Origin: Chloroflexota bacterium
GTDB taxonomy: Bacteria; Chloroflexota; Dehalococcoidia; SAR202; UBA11138
Direction of reading: 5' to 3'
Assembly: GCA_002710885.1 (NCBI GenBank)
Contig: PAIW01000011.1
Span: forward strand, 1-13,208
DNA length: 13,208 nucleotides
Position 1 is the first letter of the stretch; every line of letters starts with the position of its first letter. The notes beneath the pieces were generated by a model, which ran no database searches, was not told where the DNA came from, and saw only the letters and a program-made list of their open reading frames with translations. Shown here piece by piece: positions 1 to 6,444 of the stretch. A program made the translations under genes and the position numbers.

Positions 1-272
1 TCAGACTGTCTAGATCGCCGATTCGCCAGGGATTCGACCAATTGCGCCACGTTTCCTGAGCTGGTCAAAACGTGCTTGAGAACCTCAAGAATGCTCCATT
101 CGTCTTCGTTGATCTTGAACGCCGCCTGTTCGTCGTTCACTCCGTCAAGCGAGTCCAATAACTGCAATCGAGCCTTCACCGCCCGAATCCACAACTCCCG
201 AAATGTGTACCGCTCGCCTTGAGTTCGGAGGTACATTCTGACGCGGTCAGTCTCGTTCGTCTCTGTGGTCAT
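1..272 (-). CDS. DinB-like domain protein, 5' part (3' end outside window)
   Basis: This reading frame is open from an ATG at 270-272 to the window edge, giving about 90 residues of N-terminal sequence beginning MTTETNETDRVRMYLR. A GAGG-type ribosome binding site lies about 8 nt upstream of the ATG. Around residues 56-72 the segment EWSILEVLKHVLTSSGN resembles the start of the DinB/YfiT-like four-helix bundle, where a Trp, a Glu and a conserved metal-ligand His recur in the pattern W-S-x-x-E-V-L-x-H. DinB-superfamily proteins are small metal-binding helical bundles, often thiol-dependent transferases or of unknown function, and acting in the cytoplasm. The gene has its own divergent promoter at 318-346, back to back with that of the alcohol dehydrogenase. 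The rest of the fold and the other His ligands lie outside the window, so the family call is moderate and no substrate can be named. Confidence 0.6.
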   Translation of the reverse strand, partial: MTTETNETDRVRMYLRTQGERYTFRELWIRAVKARLQLLDSLDGVNDEQAAFKINEDEWSILEVLKHVLTSSGNVAQLVESLANRRSRQS

Positions 273-317
273 GTCAATAATCCTCGGTCGGTCCAACGAC
301 CAGCAATGTGTCGTCCG

Positions 318-346
318 ACTATAAACAAGCTAATCGGGCGAGTCAA
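318..346 (-). promoter_or_regulatory. Sigma-70-type promoter of the DinB-like gene
   Basis: Read on the minus strand, TTGACT (341-346) is followed after exactly 17 nt by TATAGT (318-323). This is 5/6 in each box against the TTGACA/TATAAT consensus. Transcription would begin near 311, giving a leader of about 40 nt before the ATG at 272. The -35 box is one arm of the dyad at 340-354. Confidence 0.6.
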
Positions 347-354
347 CTTGACTC
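340..354. promoter_or_regulatory. 15-bp palindrome joining two divergent -35 boxes (candidate operator)
   Basis: GAGTCAA-C-TTGACTC is a perfect dyad with 7-nt arms and a single central base. Each arm contains the -35 hexamer of one of the two divergent promoters, so any dimeric regulator bound here would cover both. The symmetry may also follow partly from two identical -35 boxes lying next to each other. Confidence 0.5.
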
Positions 355-376
355 AAAGTCGTCCAGTTCTTAGCAT
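348..376 (+). promoter_or_regulatory. Sigma-70-type promoter of the alcohol dehydrogenase gene
   Basis: TTGACT (348-353), a 17-nt spacer and TAGCAT (371-376) match the consensus at 5/6 and 4/6. The expected start is near 383, about 60 nt before the ATG at 445. Confidence 0.5.
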
Positions 377-444
377 TAGACACGATCCGTTCAGCGCCAA
401 CAGTTGCTCAGTTTGGCGAAAACACTCCCAAAGGAAAACGTGAC

Positions 445-1536
445 ATGGTAAAAGCTGCAGTGCTGTACGAAACGAACCAACCGCTTGTGATTGAGGATGT
501 AGAACAGGACCCACCAAAAGCGGGCGAGGTCCGTGTCAACACAGGCGCGGCTGGCCTGTGCGCCTCAGACATCCATATCATGCACGGCACAGCGGCAATG
601 GCCCTGCCGGTTGTGCTTGGACACGAAGGCGCAGGCACTGTGGCCGAGGTCGGGCCAGCGGTCACCAGTGTGAAAGCCGGAGACCGTTGCATCTTGTCAT
701 TCGTCTCTAACTGCGGGCATTGCAGCATGTGTCGCTCAGGACTGCCAAACCTATGCGACACAAACATGGCAACGGGGGCAAAGCAATTTGACGGCACGGT
801 GCGCCTACATTCCGGCGACACTGAAATCCACCAGATGGCGAAACTGGGAGTTTTCGCCGAGAGCATCGTCGTTCCCCAACAGGCCTGCCATCCCATGCCC
901 GACGAAGTGCCAATGGATGTCGCTGCGCTGATCGGTTGCTGTGTCACAACGGGGGTAGGCGCGGTCATAAACTCGCCTGTCATAAAGCCCGGGGCGACTG
1001 TCGCGGTGTTTGGGTGCGGCGGCGTGGGTCTCAACGCCATCCAGGGCGCCAAGCTGATGAACGCAAGCCGGATCATCGCTGTGGACATCTTCGATCACAA
1101 GCTCGAATTTACCTACAAATTTGGAGCGACCGACGTCGTGAACTCCCGTGACGTCGATGCTGTGGAGGCCATCCGAGAACTGACTGGCGGCGGCGTGGAT
1201 ATGGCCTTCGACACCTTCGGAAGCCCGCAGACGACCGCCCAATCGGTTAACGCGCTCAGAAAAAATGGAACAGCCGTCCAGGTGGGCCTCGCCCCCATGG
1301 GAGAGACTGCGCCCATTGACATTGTGGATATGGTGAGAAACCAGAAAACGCTGACCGGCAGCTATTACGGCTCCGTCAGCCCTCATGAAACATTCAGCAA
1401 GATTGTGGACTTTTACACGCGAGGGTTGCTAGATATCGAAAGTTTGATAACCCGCCATTACAACCTTGACCAGATCAACGAAGGATTCGATGCCTTGGCA
1501 CGCGGCGAAGACGCCAGAGGTGTAATCCTGTACTAG
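445..1536 (+). CDS. Zinc-dependent alcohol dehydrogenase, class III-like MDR family
   Basis: A 363-residue cytoplasmic medium-chain dehydrogenase/reductase, normal length for the family (about 340-380). It is expected to oxidise an alcohol or reduce an aldehyde with NAD(H). The N-terminal GroES-like domain carries the catalytic zinc site: Cys39, the GHEGAG signature with His60-Glu61, and a Cys in GCCVTTG (165-166). The structural zinc loop is complete, with Cys90, Cys93, Cys96 and Cys104. The Rossmann nucleotide loop is VFGCGGVG (188-195), and Asp214 at the end of the next strand favours NAD over NADP. The segment GCCVTTGVGAV is typical of the class III (glutathione-dependent formaldehyde dehydrogenase-like) and NDMA-dependent branch. 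The substrate cannot be told. AAGGA at 431-435, 9 nt before the ATG, supports the start. The gene is monocistronic, and the next gene is on the opposite strand. Confidence 0.92.
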   Translation: MVKAAVLYETNQPLVIEDVEQDPPKAGEVRVNTGAAGLCASDIHIMHGTAAMALPVVLGHEGAGTVAEVGPAVTSVKAGDRCILSFVSNCGHCSMCRSGLPNLCDTNMATGAKQFDGTVRLHSGDTEIHQMAKLGVFAESIVVPQQACHPMPDEVPMDVAALIGCCVTTGVGAVINSPVIKPGATVAVFGCGGVGLNAIQGAKLMNASRIIAVDIFDHKLEFTYKFGATDVVNSRDVDAVEAIRELTGGGVDMAFDTFGSPQTTAQSVNALRKNGTAVQVGLAPMGETAPIDIVDMVRNQKTLTGSYYGSVSPHETFSKIVDFYTRGLLDIESLITRHYNLDQINEGFDALARGEDARGVILY

Positions 1537-1689
1537 GCATGATAAAACGCAACGAGCATCAGACCGGTTCGCTTACTCGAGAAATACCGGTTGAGTCCAA
1601 ACTTGTGTACCGTCGGAGGACCTGATCGCGGCACGAACGTAGCCCTCGCCTCCGGTTGGCCGATATGAGGCTCTATCGCCAGACACGCT

Positions 1690-2592
1690 TCACGTCGAGC
1701 GAGTTTCTATAGCCCGGATGCCTTGTTCGCGGAATTTATCGCTTCCCGATTCGTGGTCGAATCTGACGTAGTGGTAGGGGACGACAACCTCATAGAAACG
1801 CGCCCGTCTCATGATGCCTGGATCGGCGAACTGGTAGTTATCTAGAACTTCAAGAGCAAAATTCTCCCCCATGCCTTGCGCCAGGCCCACGAAGTCCAAG
1901 GCGGCATCGCCGATTCCGCAATCACCCCAGTCGATTATTCCAGCGACAGTCCCCGCTTCATAATCTATGATGACATGCTCGGTGTTCAAATCCTGGTGCA
2001 CCAGAACAGGTGAGAAATCGAAATTGGATTCATCGAAAAGAAATTCCTGCCAGGTTTGCATATCCCTCGATCGGGCTTCGTGGCTGAGTTGAGGGAACAC
2101 ATGCTCCTCGGCAAATTGAAACAGCCGTCGATACACGTCTCTCCAACCCTCTGCCTCCCGTGGCTCCGGGTTTTCGCTCATGGGATGGTCATTCATGCCG
2201 TCCAGCGAAATGGAATGGAGTGCGCTCAACGCCTCCCCGATTCTCCGAGCCACGGGCTTCCGAGCGTCAGACTCCTCCAGTTTTTGGGCGTCCAGTCCTG
2301 AACCTTGAATCTTCGGATACCCTACAAACATCGACGGCTCGCCGGATTTTCGATTAACGACATACTTGAAGTCCGGCACTTCGACGGGCAAGGCCTCGGC
2401 CAGCATTGGCAGTATCGCTGCCTCCCATTCAAGTTGCTGTATCACGTTAGAACGCCTGGGAAATCTGAAGATCAACTCGTCGTTCACGTCCAGAACGAAA
2501 TAGTCCCAGCCCATCTCGATAGATTCGTACGCGCGGATTTCTAGGCGCGGGAAATGGACTTCTACCAGCCTTATATAGTCTTCTGGCGTCAT
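1690..2592 (-). CDS. APH/choline-kinase-type phosphotransferase
   Basis: This belongs to the protein-kinase-like aminoglycoside phosphotransferase superfamily (cytoplasmic, ATP- or GTP-dependent small-molecule kinases). From the ATG at 2592 it has 300 residues, close to the usual 260-320. The catalytic loop reads LVHQDLNTEHVIID (about residues 197-210), with His199 and catalytic base Asp201. The usual downstream Asn is replaced by His, as I recall from APH(2'')-like enzymes. The metal-binding segment GIIDWGDCGIGD follows, with Asp221 and Asp224. The N-lobe includes LIFRFPRR, where an Arg stands at or near the nucleotide lysine. An in-frame GTG at 2607 would add five residues; I prefer the ATG because MTPEDYI fits the family N-terminus and GGAG lies upstream (2607-2610, a long spacing). 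It is divergent from the amidohydrolase. Resistance cannot be assumed, since most such chromosomal kinases have unknown substrates. Confidence 0.82.
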   Translation of the reverse strand: MTPEDYIRLVEVHFPRLEIRAYESIEMGWDYFVLDVNDELIFRFPRRSNVIQQLEWEAAILPMLAEALPVEVPDFKYVVNRKSGEPSMFVGYPKIQGSGLDAQKLEESDARKPVARRIGEALSALHSISLDGMNDHPMSENPEPREAEGWRDVYRRLFQFAEEHVFPQLSHEARSRDMQTWQEFLFDESNFDFSPVLVHQDLNTEHVIIDYEAGTVAGIIDWGDCGIGDAALDFVGLAQGMGENFALEVLDNYQFADPGIMRRARFYEVVVPYHYVRFDHESGSDKFREQGIRAIETRST

Positions 2593-2614
2593 GGGATTTC
2601 GCGCCACTCCGCTA

Positions 2615-2623
2615 TGCTATACT
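2615..2623 (+). promoter_or_regulatory. Extended -10 element for the amidohydrolase
   Basis: TGCTATACT is an extended -10 box (TGn followed by a 5/6 TATAAT match). No good -35 hexamer is seen 16-18 nt upstream. On the opposite strand the overlapping TATAGC (2617-2622) could serve the divergent kinase, starting transcription near 2610 and giving a very short leader. Confidence 0.4.
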
Positions 2624-2687
2624 TCGCACCGTCATCGATAGATTCAACATAATGAACCATGACCCAACGACGGAGGAATTACGAAAA

Positions 2688-4268
2688 ATGTTCGACATAA
2701 TCATATCAGGCGGGACCGTTGTTGACGGCACGGGATCTCCGGGAATACGGGCCGACGTGGGAATTAACGGAGAGCGCATCGAATCCGTCAGTGATCTGTC
2801 ACAGGCGGGAGCAAGGCGCGTCATCGACGGCACTGGTCTCACCGTCTCGCCGGGCTTCATAGACAGCCACGCCCATTCCGACGGCGTGCTGTTATGGGAC
2901 CCGCAACACGCCAACGGCATCCGACAGGGTGTGACAACGGAGATACTTGGTCAAGACGGGCTGTCCTACGCTCCCCTGTCCCCGGACAATTACCGCACAT
3001 ACAGGCGTTACTTGTCAGGCATCCTGGGCGAGCCACCTGAAGACCTGGATATGAGCAGCGTTGAGGCGTTCCGCTCCCATTATCATAAGAAGGTCGCGAT
3101 CAACACAGCCTACAACGTGGCCCACGGCGCTATAAGGCTGGAAACTCTCGGCTTCACAGACAAACCGCTTGTTGGCGACGCTCTTGAAGAGGCCAAACGG
3201 CTGGTGCGAGAGGGCATGGAGCAGGGTGCGGTTGGATTCGCCACGGGCATGTCCTACCACCCCAACGCCTGGAGCGACACCGCCGAACTGATCGAATTAT
3301 GCAAGGTCGTTGCCAAGTTCGGAGGCGTGTACACCACTCACCTCAGAGATGTAAACACTGACCGAGGCTTCGGTGGCGGTCAGGTGCCCGAAGCTCTGGA
3401 AATCGGGCGGCAGTCTGGTGTGAAGGTCCACTTTTCTCACTACCGCACCCAGGCGTCCAATGCCGGTCAAGTTGCCGAGCGGATGGAGCTAATCGACAAG
3501 GCCAAGGCCGAGGGCGTGGACTGCACACTGGAGCTATACCCGTATCCGACAGGAAGTTCGTTTCCCCTCAGTTTCTTGCCCAGCTACGCTCACGAGGGCG
3601 GCCCCGATGCCATCATGGAACGCATGAAGAACCCATCAGAGCGAGTCCGCATGATCGACCATCTGGAGGCCAGCCAGGCTCGGCCTTTGAATGAGGCGGT
3701 GTTCACCTACCTGGGCAAGAACAAGGACTTGGAAGGCATGAGCCTGCCTGATGTCGCAGCGGAAAAAGGCTCTTCGCTAGCAGAGACTCTACTAGACTTG
3801 CTCATTGAAGAGGACGGGCAGATATGCTATCGAGGAGCGCCACCGGAGAGCGTCAAGACCTGGCAGCAGATAAGCCGCGACTGCGTGGAGTTCCTGTCTC
3901 GCCCTGACTACATGGTAGGCAGTGATGCCATACCTATCGGCTCTCTCCCTCACCCCCGCGCATACGGATGTTTCCCCCGGTTCTTGGGGCGTCTGAGGCG
4001 CCAGTTCCCGATTCTGACACTTGAGGGAATGGTTCAGCGGATGACTGACAACCCGGCCCGGCGCTTCGGCATCACCGACAGGGGACGAATCGAGAAGGGG
4101 TACTTCGGCGACGTTGTGGTATTCGACCCAGATCACATCATCGATAACGCCACCTACGACGACCCGACACAGTTTCCGACAGGCATCCCTTTCGTGTTGG
4201 TTAACGGTCAGGTCGCTGTGGACACCGAGCGTTGCACTGGAGTTTTGGCCGGTCATGCAGTGCCGTAG
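2688..4268 (+). CDS. N-acyl-D-amino-acid deacylase-like amidohydrolase
   Basis: A 526-residue amidohydrolase-superfamily protein resembling D-aminoacylase (about 480-530 residues), which hydrolyses N-acyl-D-amino acids to a D-amino acid and a carboxylate. The domain order is typical: an N-terminal beta-sandwich strand with GGTVVDGTG, the first metal motif GFIDSHAHSD (His61, His63), further metal-site histidines His218 (in THLR) and His251 (in HFSHYR), catalytic Asp413 (in VGSDAIPIG), then HPRAYGCFPRFLGR and a C-terminal sandwich ending in a GDVVVFDP strand. Where D-aminoacylases carry a metal-bridging Cys in a NCG motif, this protein has QDG (Asp90). I start at the ATG at 2688 because GGAGGA (2672-2677) lies 10 nt upstream; an in-frame ATG at 2652 would add 12 residues that do not look like the family. 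Substrate inferred from family only. Confidence 0.85.
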   Translation: MFDIIISGGTVVDGTGSPGIRADVGINGERIESVSDLSQAGARRVIDGTGLTVSPGFIDSHAHSDGVLLWDPQHANGIRQGVTTEILGQDGLSYAPLSPDNYRTYRRYLSGILGEPPEDLDMSSVEAFRSHYHKKVAINTAYNVAHGAIRLETLGFTDKPLVGDALEEAKRLVREGMEQGAVGFATGMSYHPNAWSDTAELIELCKVVAKFGGVYTTHLRDVNTDRGFGGGQVPEALEIGRQSGVKVHFSHYRTQASNAGQVAERMELIDKAKAEGVDCTLELYPYPTGSSFPLSFLPSYAHEGGPDAIMERMKNPSERVRMIDHLEASQARPLNEAVFTYLGKNKDLEGMSLPDVAAEKGSSLAETLLDLLIEEDGQICYRGAPPESVKTWQQISRDCVEFLSRPDYMVGSDAIPIGSLPHPRAYGCFPRFLGRLRRQFPILTLEGMVQRMTDNPARRFGITDRGRIEKGYFGDVVVFDPDHIIDNATYDDPTQFPTGIPFVLVNGQVAVDTERCTGVLAGHAVP

Positions 4269-4274
4269 TGAATC

Positions 4275-4303
4275 TTGATCCTCATGCAGGGCCAATAGAT
4301 TAT
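4275..4303 (+). promoter_or_regulatory. Possible promoter of the TauE/SafE gene
   Basis: TTGATC (4275-4280), a 17-nt spacer and GATTAT (4298-4303) match the consensus at 4/6 in each box. The predicted start near 4310 lies about 65 nt before the gene. This suggests the exporter may be transcribed separately from the amidohydrolase 106 bp upstream, although both are on the same strand. Confidence 0.35.
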
Positions 4304-4374
4304 CTTAACCAGGACGATACGTTCGAGTTCCAAGTGGGCTTGGCCACGTTGCAGCCCCTTTATGCCCTACGCCG

Positions 4375-5115
4375 ATGATCTCCGGCGTCGAAGGGATAGT
4401 CGTCGCCGCGATGCTATTCGTCGGCTCCACCGTCCTGAGCACCGTCGGATTCGGCATCGGGATGACGACCACGCCCGTGCTGTTGCTGGTGTTCGATCCT
4501 CAGACCGCTGTGGTCGTGGTAAACACCATATCGATCCTTCTGTTCGGCTTTATCATCTACCAGAACCGAGCAGAGATTCCGTACCGGGCCGTCGTGCCGT
4601 GGGGACTTGCTGGTCTCGTTGGAGTGCCTATCGGGGTCTTCGTTCTAAGCTCCGCCAACGCCAGTTTTCTACGTATCGGGATAACCGCGCTGATTATCGT
4701 TCTCACCGTAGTGACGGCGTTGAATCTTCAAAGCGTCATCCCTCGATGGCGGTGGTTCGGATTTCTGGTCGCGGCGGTGGTTTCGGCGCTCCTCAACTCG
4801 CTGGGAATCGGCGGGCCTTTGATGGCTCTTTATATCCTGGGGCAAGGTTGGTCACGTAACGCGCTGCGCGGGTCATTGGCCTTCTACTTCGTCGTCGTCG
4901 AGGCATCGGGTGTTGTGGGATATGGGATAACCGGCCTGCTCACCAGAGAGCGTGTCGTCCTGATTCTCATAACTATAATCCCGGTGATCCTGGGTTTCTG
5001 GCTGGCGACTTTTCTGGTGCGGCACATGAACGAGGCGGTGTTCCGGCGCGCCGTCGTGGCCGTGATCATAACCACCAGCCTCATGGTGCTCGCCCGCGAA
5101 GTGTCGAGCCTTTGA
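4375..5115 (+). CDS. TauE/SafE-family (DUF81) membrane exporter
   Basis: A 246-residue, very hydrophobic inner-membrane protein with about seven or eight membrane segments, of normal TauE/SafE length (about 240-270). The family exports sulfite, sulfoacetate, sulfolactate or other organic anions, and the substrate here is unknown. The two-fold internal repeat typical of the family is visible: the first half has a Gly-rich turn, TVGFGIGMTTTPVLLL (about residues 23-38), and the second half has LNSLGIGGPLMALYILGQG (about 141-159). Short charged loops such as QNRAEIPYR (about 63-71) separate the helices. The start is the ATG at 4375. No convincing Shine-Dalgarno sequence precedes it, so the start is less certain than the product. 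It lies 106 bp after the amidohydrolase on the same strand. Export of a deacylation product is conceivable but unproven. Confidence 0.85.
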   Translation: MISGVEGIVVAAMLFVGSTVLSTVGFGIGMTTTPVLLLVFDPQTAVVVVNTISILLFGFIIYQNRAEIPYRAVVPWGLAGLVGVPIGVFVLSSANASFLRIGITALIIVLTVVTALNLQSVIPRWRWFGFLVAAVVSALLNSLGIGGPLMALYILGQGWSRNALRGSLAFYFVVVEASGVVGYGITGLLTRERVVLILITIIPVILGFWLATFLVRHMNEAVFRRAVVAVIITTSLMVLAREVSSL

Positions 5116-5539
5116 GTCACTGATATCTAAAAACTTGGTTCTCGTAATCGTATCTCAGTTGTGCCAATTCGTGTGTCTCAAGGCGCAACGTCCAGATCTT
5201 AGGCTTCCGGCGGGCACAGCAGCAGGTTCGGTGTTTTTGGAAACTCCAAGTTGCCTAGAAGCCAGCTATTCGGTGGAGTGTATATGTCTGCGAAATATGC
5301 ATCGTTGTAGTGATGTATCGCGAAACCTCGGAAGCTGGGGTTGATCGACTGGCGCTCAAATACGCACCCCAGCTCAAGGTTCATTCCGTTCTGCCCTTCT
5401 TCAAAGAACGTGACTGATGCATTGCCGCATTCTCCTGAGCCCGTTCCTGTCGCACCGTTCGAAGTTTCAATACCTGTGACAATGAGATCCACGTGGCTCT
5501 GGGAATCTGCTTAGGCTACTTCGTTAGCGCTCCGATCAA
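5116..5539. other. Gene-poor intergenic stretch
   Basis: About 420 bp separate the exporter stop from the aldolase promoter. No plus-strand frame here looks like a real protein. The minus strand holds one 97-codon frame (5199-5492), listed separately. An 8-bp inverted repeat (AGCTGGGG at 5333-5340, CCCCAGCT at 5367-5374) with a 26-nt loop lies inside that frame. No terminator was recognised after the exporter gene. Confidence 0.5.
5199..5492 (-). CDS. Doubtful small ORF or gene remnant, unrecognised
   Basis: A 97-codon frame from a GTG at 5492 to a TAA at 5199. The composition is protein-like rather than shadow-like: mixed, not arginine- or serine-rich, with three Cys, several aromatic residues and a C-terminal part rich in Pro, Asn and Leu (NSWLLGNLEFPKTPNLLL). 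I recognise no family and see no signal peptide or membrane segment. No clear ribosome binding site precedes the GTG. In the same frame, only one TAA (5511-5513) separates it from an upstream ATG-started stretch (MSIDRSANEVA, from about 5546). It could therefore be a short lineage-specific gene, the tail of a gene broken by a stop, or chance. It does not overlap any other convincing gene, which is the main reason to list it. Confidence 0.25.
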   Translation of the reverse strand: MDLIVTGIETSNGATGTGSGECGNASVTFFEEGQNGMNLELGCVFERQSINPSFRGFAIHHYNDAYFADIYTPPNSWLLGNLEFPKTPNLLLCPPEA

Positions 5540-5568
5540 TTGACATGGCTGCCATGTGCCCGTAGCAG
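5540..5568 (+). promoter_or_regulatory. Promoter with overlapping 15-bp dyad, upstream of the aldolase
   Basis: A perfect -35 box, TTGACA (5540-5545), is followed after 17 nt by TAGCAG (5563-5568), a weak 3/6 -10 box. A perfect palindrome, ACATGGC-T-GCCATGT (5543-5557), covers the second half of the -35 box and part of the spacer. That is where a repressor operator would be expected. The start would be near 5575. Confidence 0.45.
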
Positions 5569-5662
5569 ATGGGTTGCACAGCTCCAAGGAATTGACACCA
5601 CGATGCCTCCCGAATACACTCTTGCAGCCAACAAAACGCCAAGACCGGGAGTAGACAACACT

Positions 5663-6430
5663 ATGTATCCTAGCAATATCAAACAACGAATCCAGAACAA
5701 CGAAGTCCTGCTCAGCACCGCGTTTTTCGGCAGGGAGCCCCATGTCGCTTCTGCCATCTATCAGACCGGCCCCGACTGGGTGTGGATAGACCAGGAACAC
5801 AGCATCTGGGGCACTGAGTCCGTGGGCTTGATGTGCGTAATGGCCCGGCAGGCTGGCGTCGCCGCTGGGATCCGTGGGCCGTGGAACACTCCCGGCGACA
5901 TCAAAAAGGCCTACGACTCTGGGGCCGTGGGCGTCATGGTCCCCCAGGTGGACAATCCAGAGGAACTTCGGGACGCCGTGCGTTACGCCAAGTATCCGCC
6001 CATCGGAGAACGAGGCATCGCTCCGTGGTTCGCCGCCCCTCTTGGCATCACCGTTCCAGAAGTAATCGAACATGCCAACTCGGAGACAATCCTCATCATC
6101 CAGATGGAGAGCGTCGAGGCTTACGAAAAGCTGGACGAAATTCTCGCTGTTGAACACTACGATGTTCTGCTAGTCGGCCCCGCTGACCTATCAGCATCTC
6201 TCGGCGTGTCTGGGCAGATTCACCACTCCAAAGTCGAAAACGTGATGGTTGACGTTGCCAAAAGGGCCAAGGCAAAAGGCAAAATGCTAGCCTGCACCTT
6301 CGCCGACCCTGAGGACGCACGACGGTGGATTCGTGAAGGTTACCGCATGATGAATGTGAGCAGCACGCTCGCTCTCGGCACCATCCAAACTCAGAAGATT
6401 TTCGAGGAATTTCGCGAAGAGTTTAAGTAA
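5663..6430 (+). CDS. HpcH/HpaI-family class II aldolase
   Basis: A 255-residue TIM-barrel aldolase, matching the usual 250-265. The family performs metal-dependent retro-aldol cleavage of 4-hydroxy-2-keto acids (or the reverse condensation) to pyruvate plus an aldehyde, in the cytoplasm. The key positions fall almost where they do in E. coli HpaI: DQEH with His46, Arg71 in GIRGPWN, the GVMVP strand (90-94), YPPIGERG (111-118), metal ligand Glu149 in QMES, and metal ligand Asp175 in VGPADLSASLG. I chose the ATG at 5663 (GGAG at 5648-5651, 11 nt upstream) because MYPSNIKQRI begins like the family. An in-frame ATG at 5603 (AAGGA at 5586-5590) would add 20 residues and remains possible. The upstream promoter at 5540-5568 carries a dyad. 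The pentapeptide gene follows after 14 nt, so the two are probably co-transcribed. The exact substrate is unknown. Confidence 0.88.
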   Translation: MYPSNIKQRIQNNEVLLSTAFFGREPHVASAIYQTGPDWVWIDQEHSIWGTESVGLMCVMARQAGVAAGIRGPWNTPGDIKKAYDSGAVGVMVPQVDNPEELRDAVRYAKYPPIGERGIAPWFAAPLGITVPEVIEHANSETILIIQMESVEAYEKLDEILAVEHYDVLLVGPADLSASLGVSGQIHHSKVENVMVDVAKRAKAKGKMLACTFADPEDARRWIREGYRMMNVSSTLALGTIQTQKIFEEFREEFK

Positions 6431-6444
6431 GCGGGGTTTCTGGA

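Noticed and set aside
408..1088. Long minus-strand frame opposite the alcohol dehydrogenase
   Set aside because: Composition is rich in Ser, Thr, Pro and Ala without any family motif, and it lies antisense to a gene with complete zinc and NAD motifs.
1537..1689. Gap between the dehydrogenase and kinase stops as a site for a terminator
   Set aside because: Only a weak CGGAGG/CCTCCG pairing about 30 nt apart and a repeated ACCGGTT were seen; neither makes a convincing terminator.
4362..4859. 165-codon plus-strand frame overlapping the exporter start
   Set aside because: Extremely Arg-rich, typical of a shifted frame in GC-rich DNA; the TauE/SafE frame explains the same bases.
5333..5374. 8-bp inverted repeat as a terminator or small RNA
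   Set aside because: The loop is 26 nt, there is no T tract, and it lies far from the preceding stop codon.
5516..6157. 213-codon minus-strand frame opposite the aldolase
   Set aside because: No family features; it is antisense to an aldolase with every catalytic residue in place.
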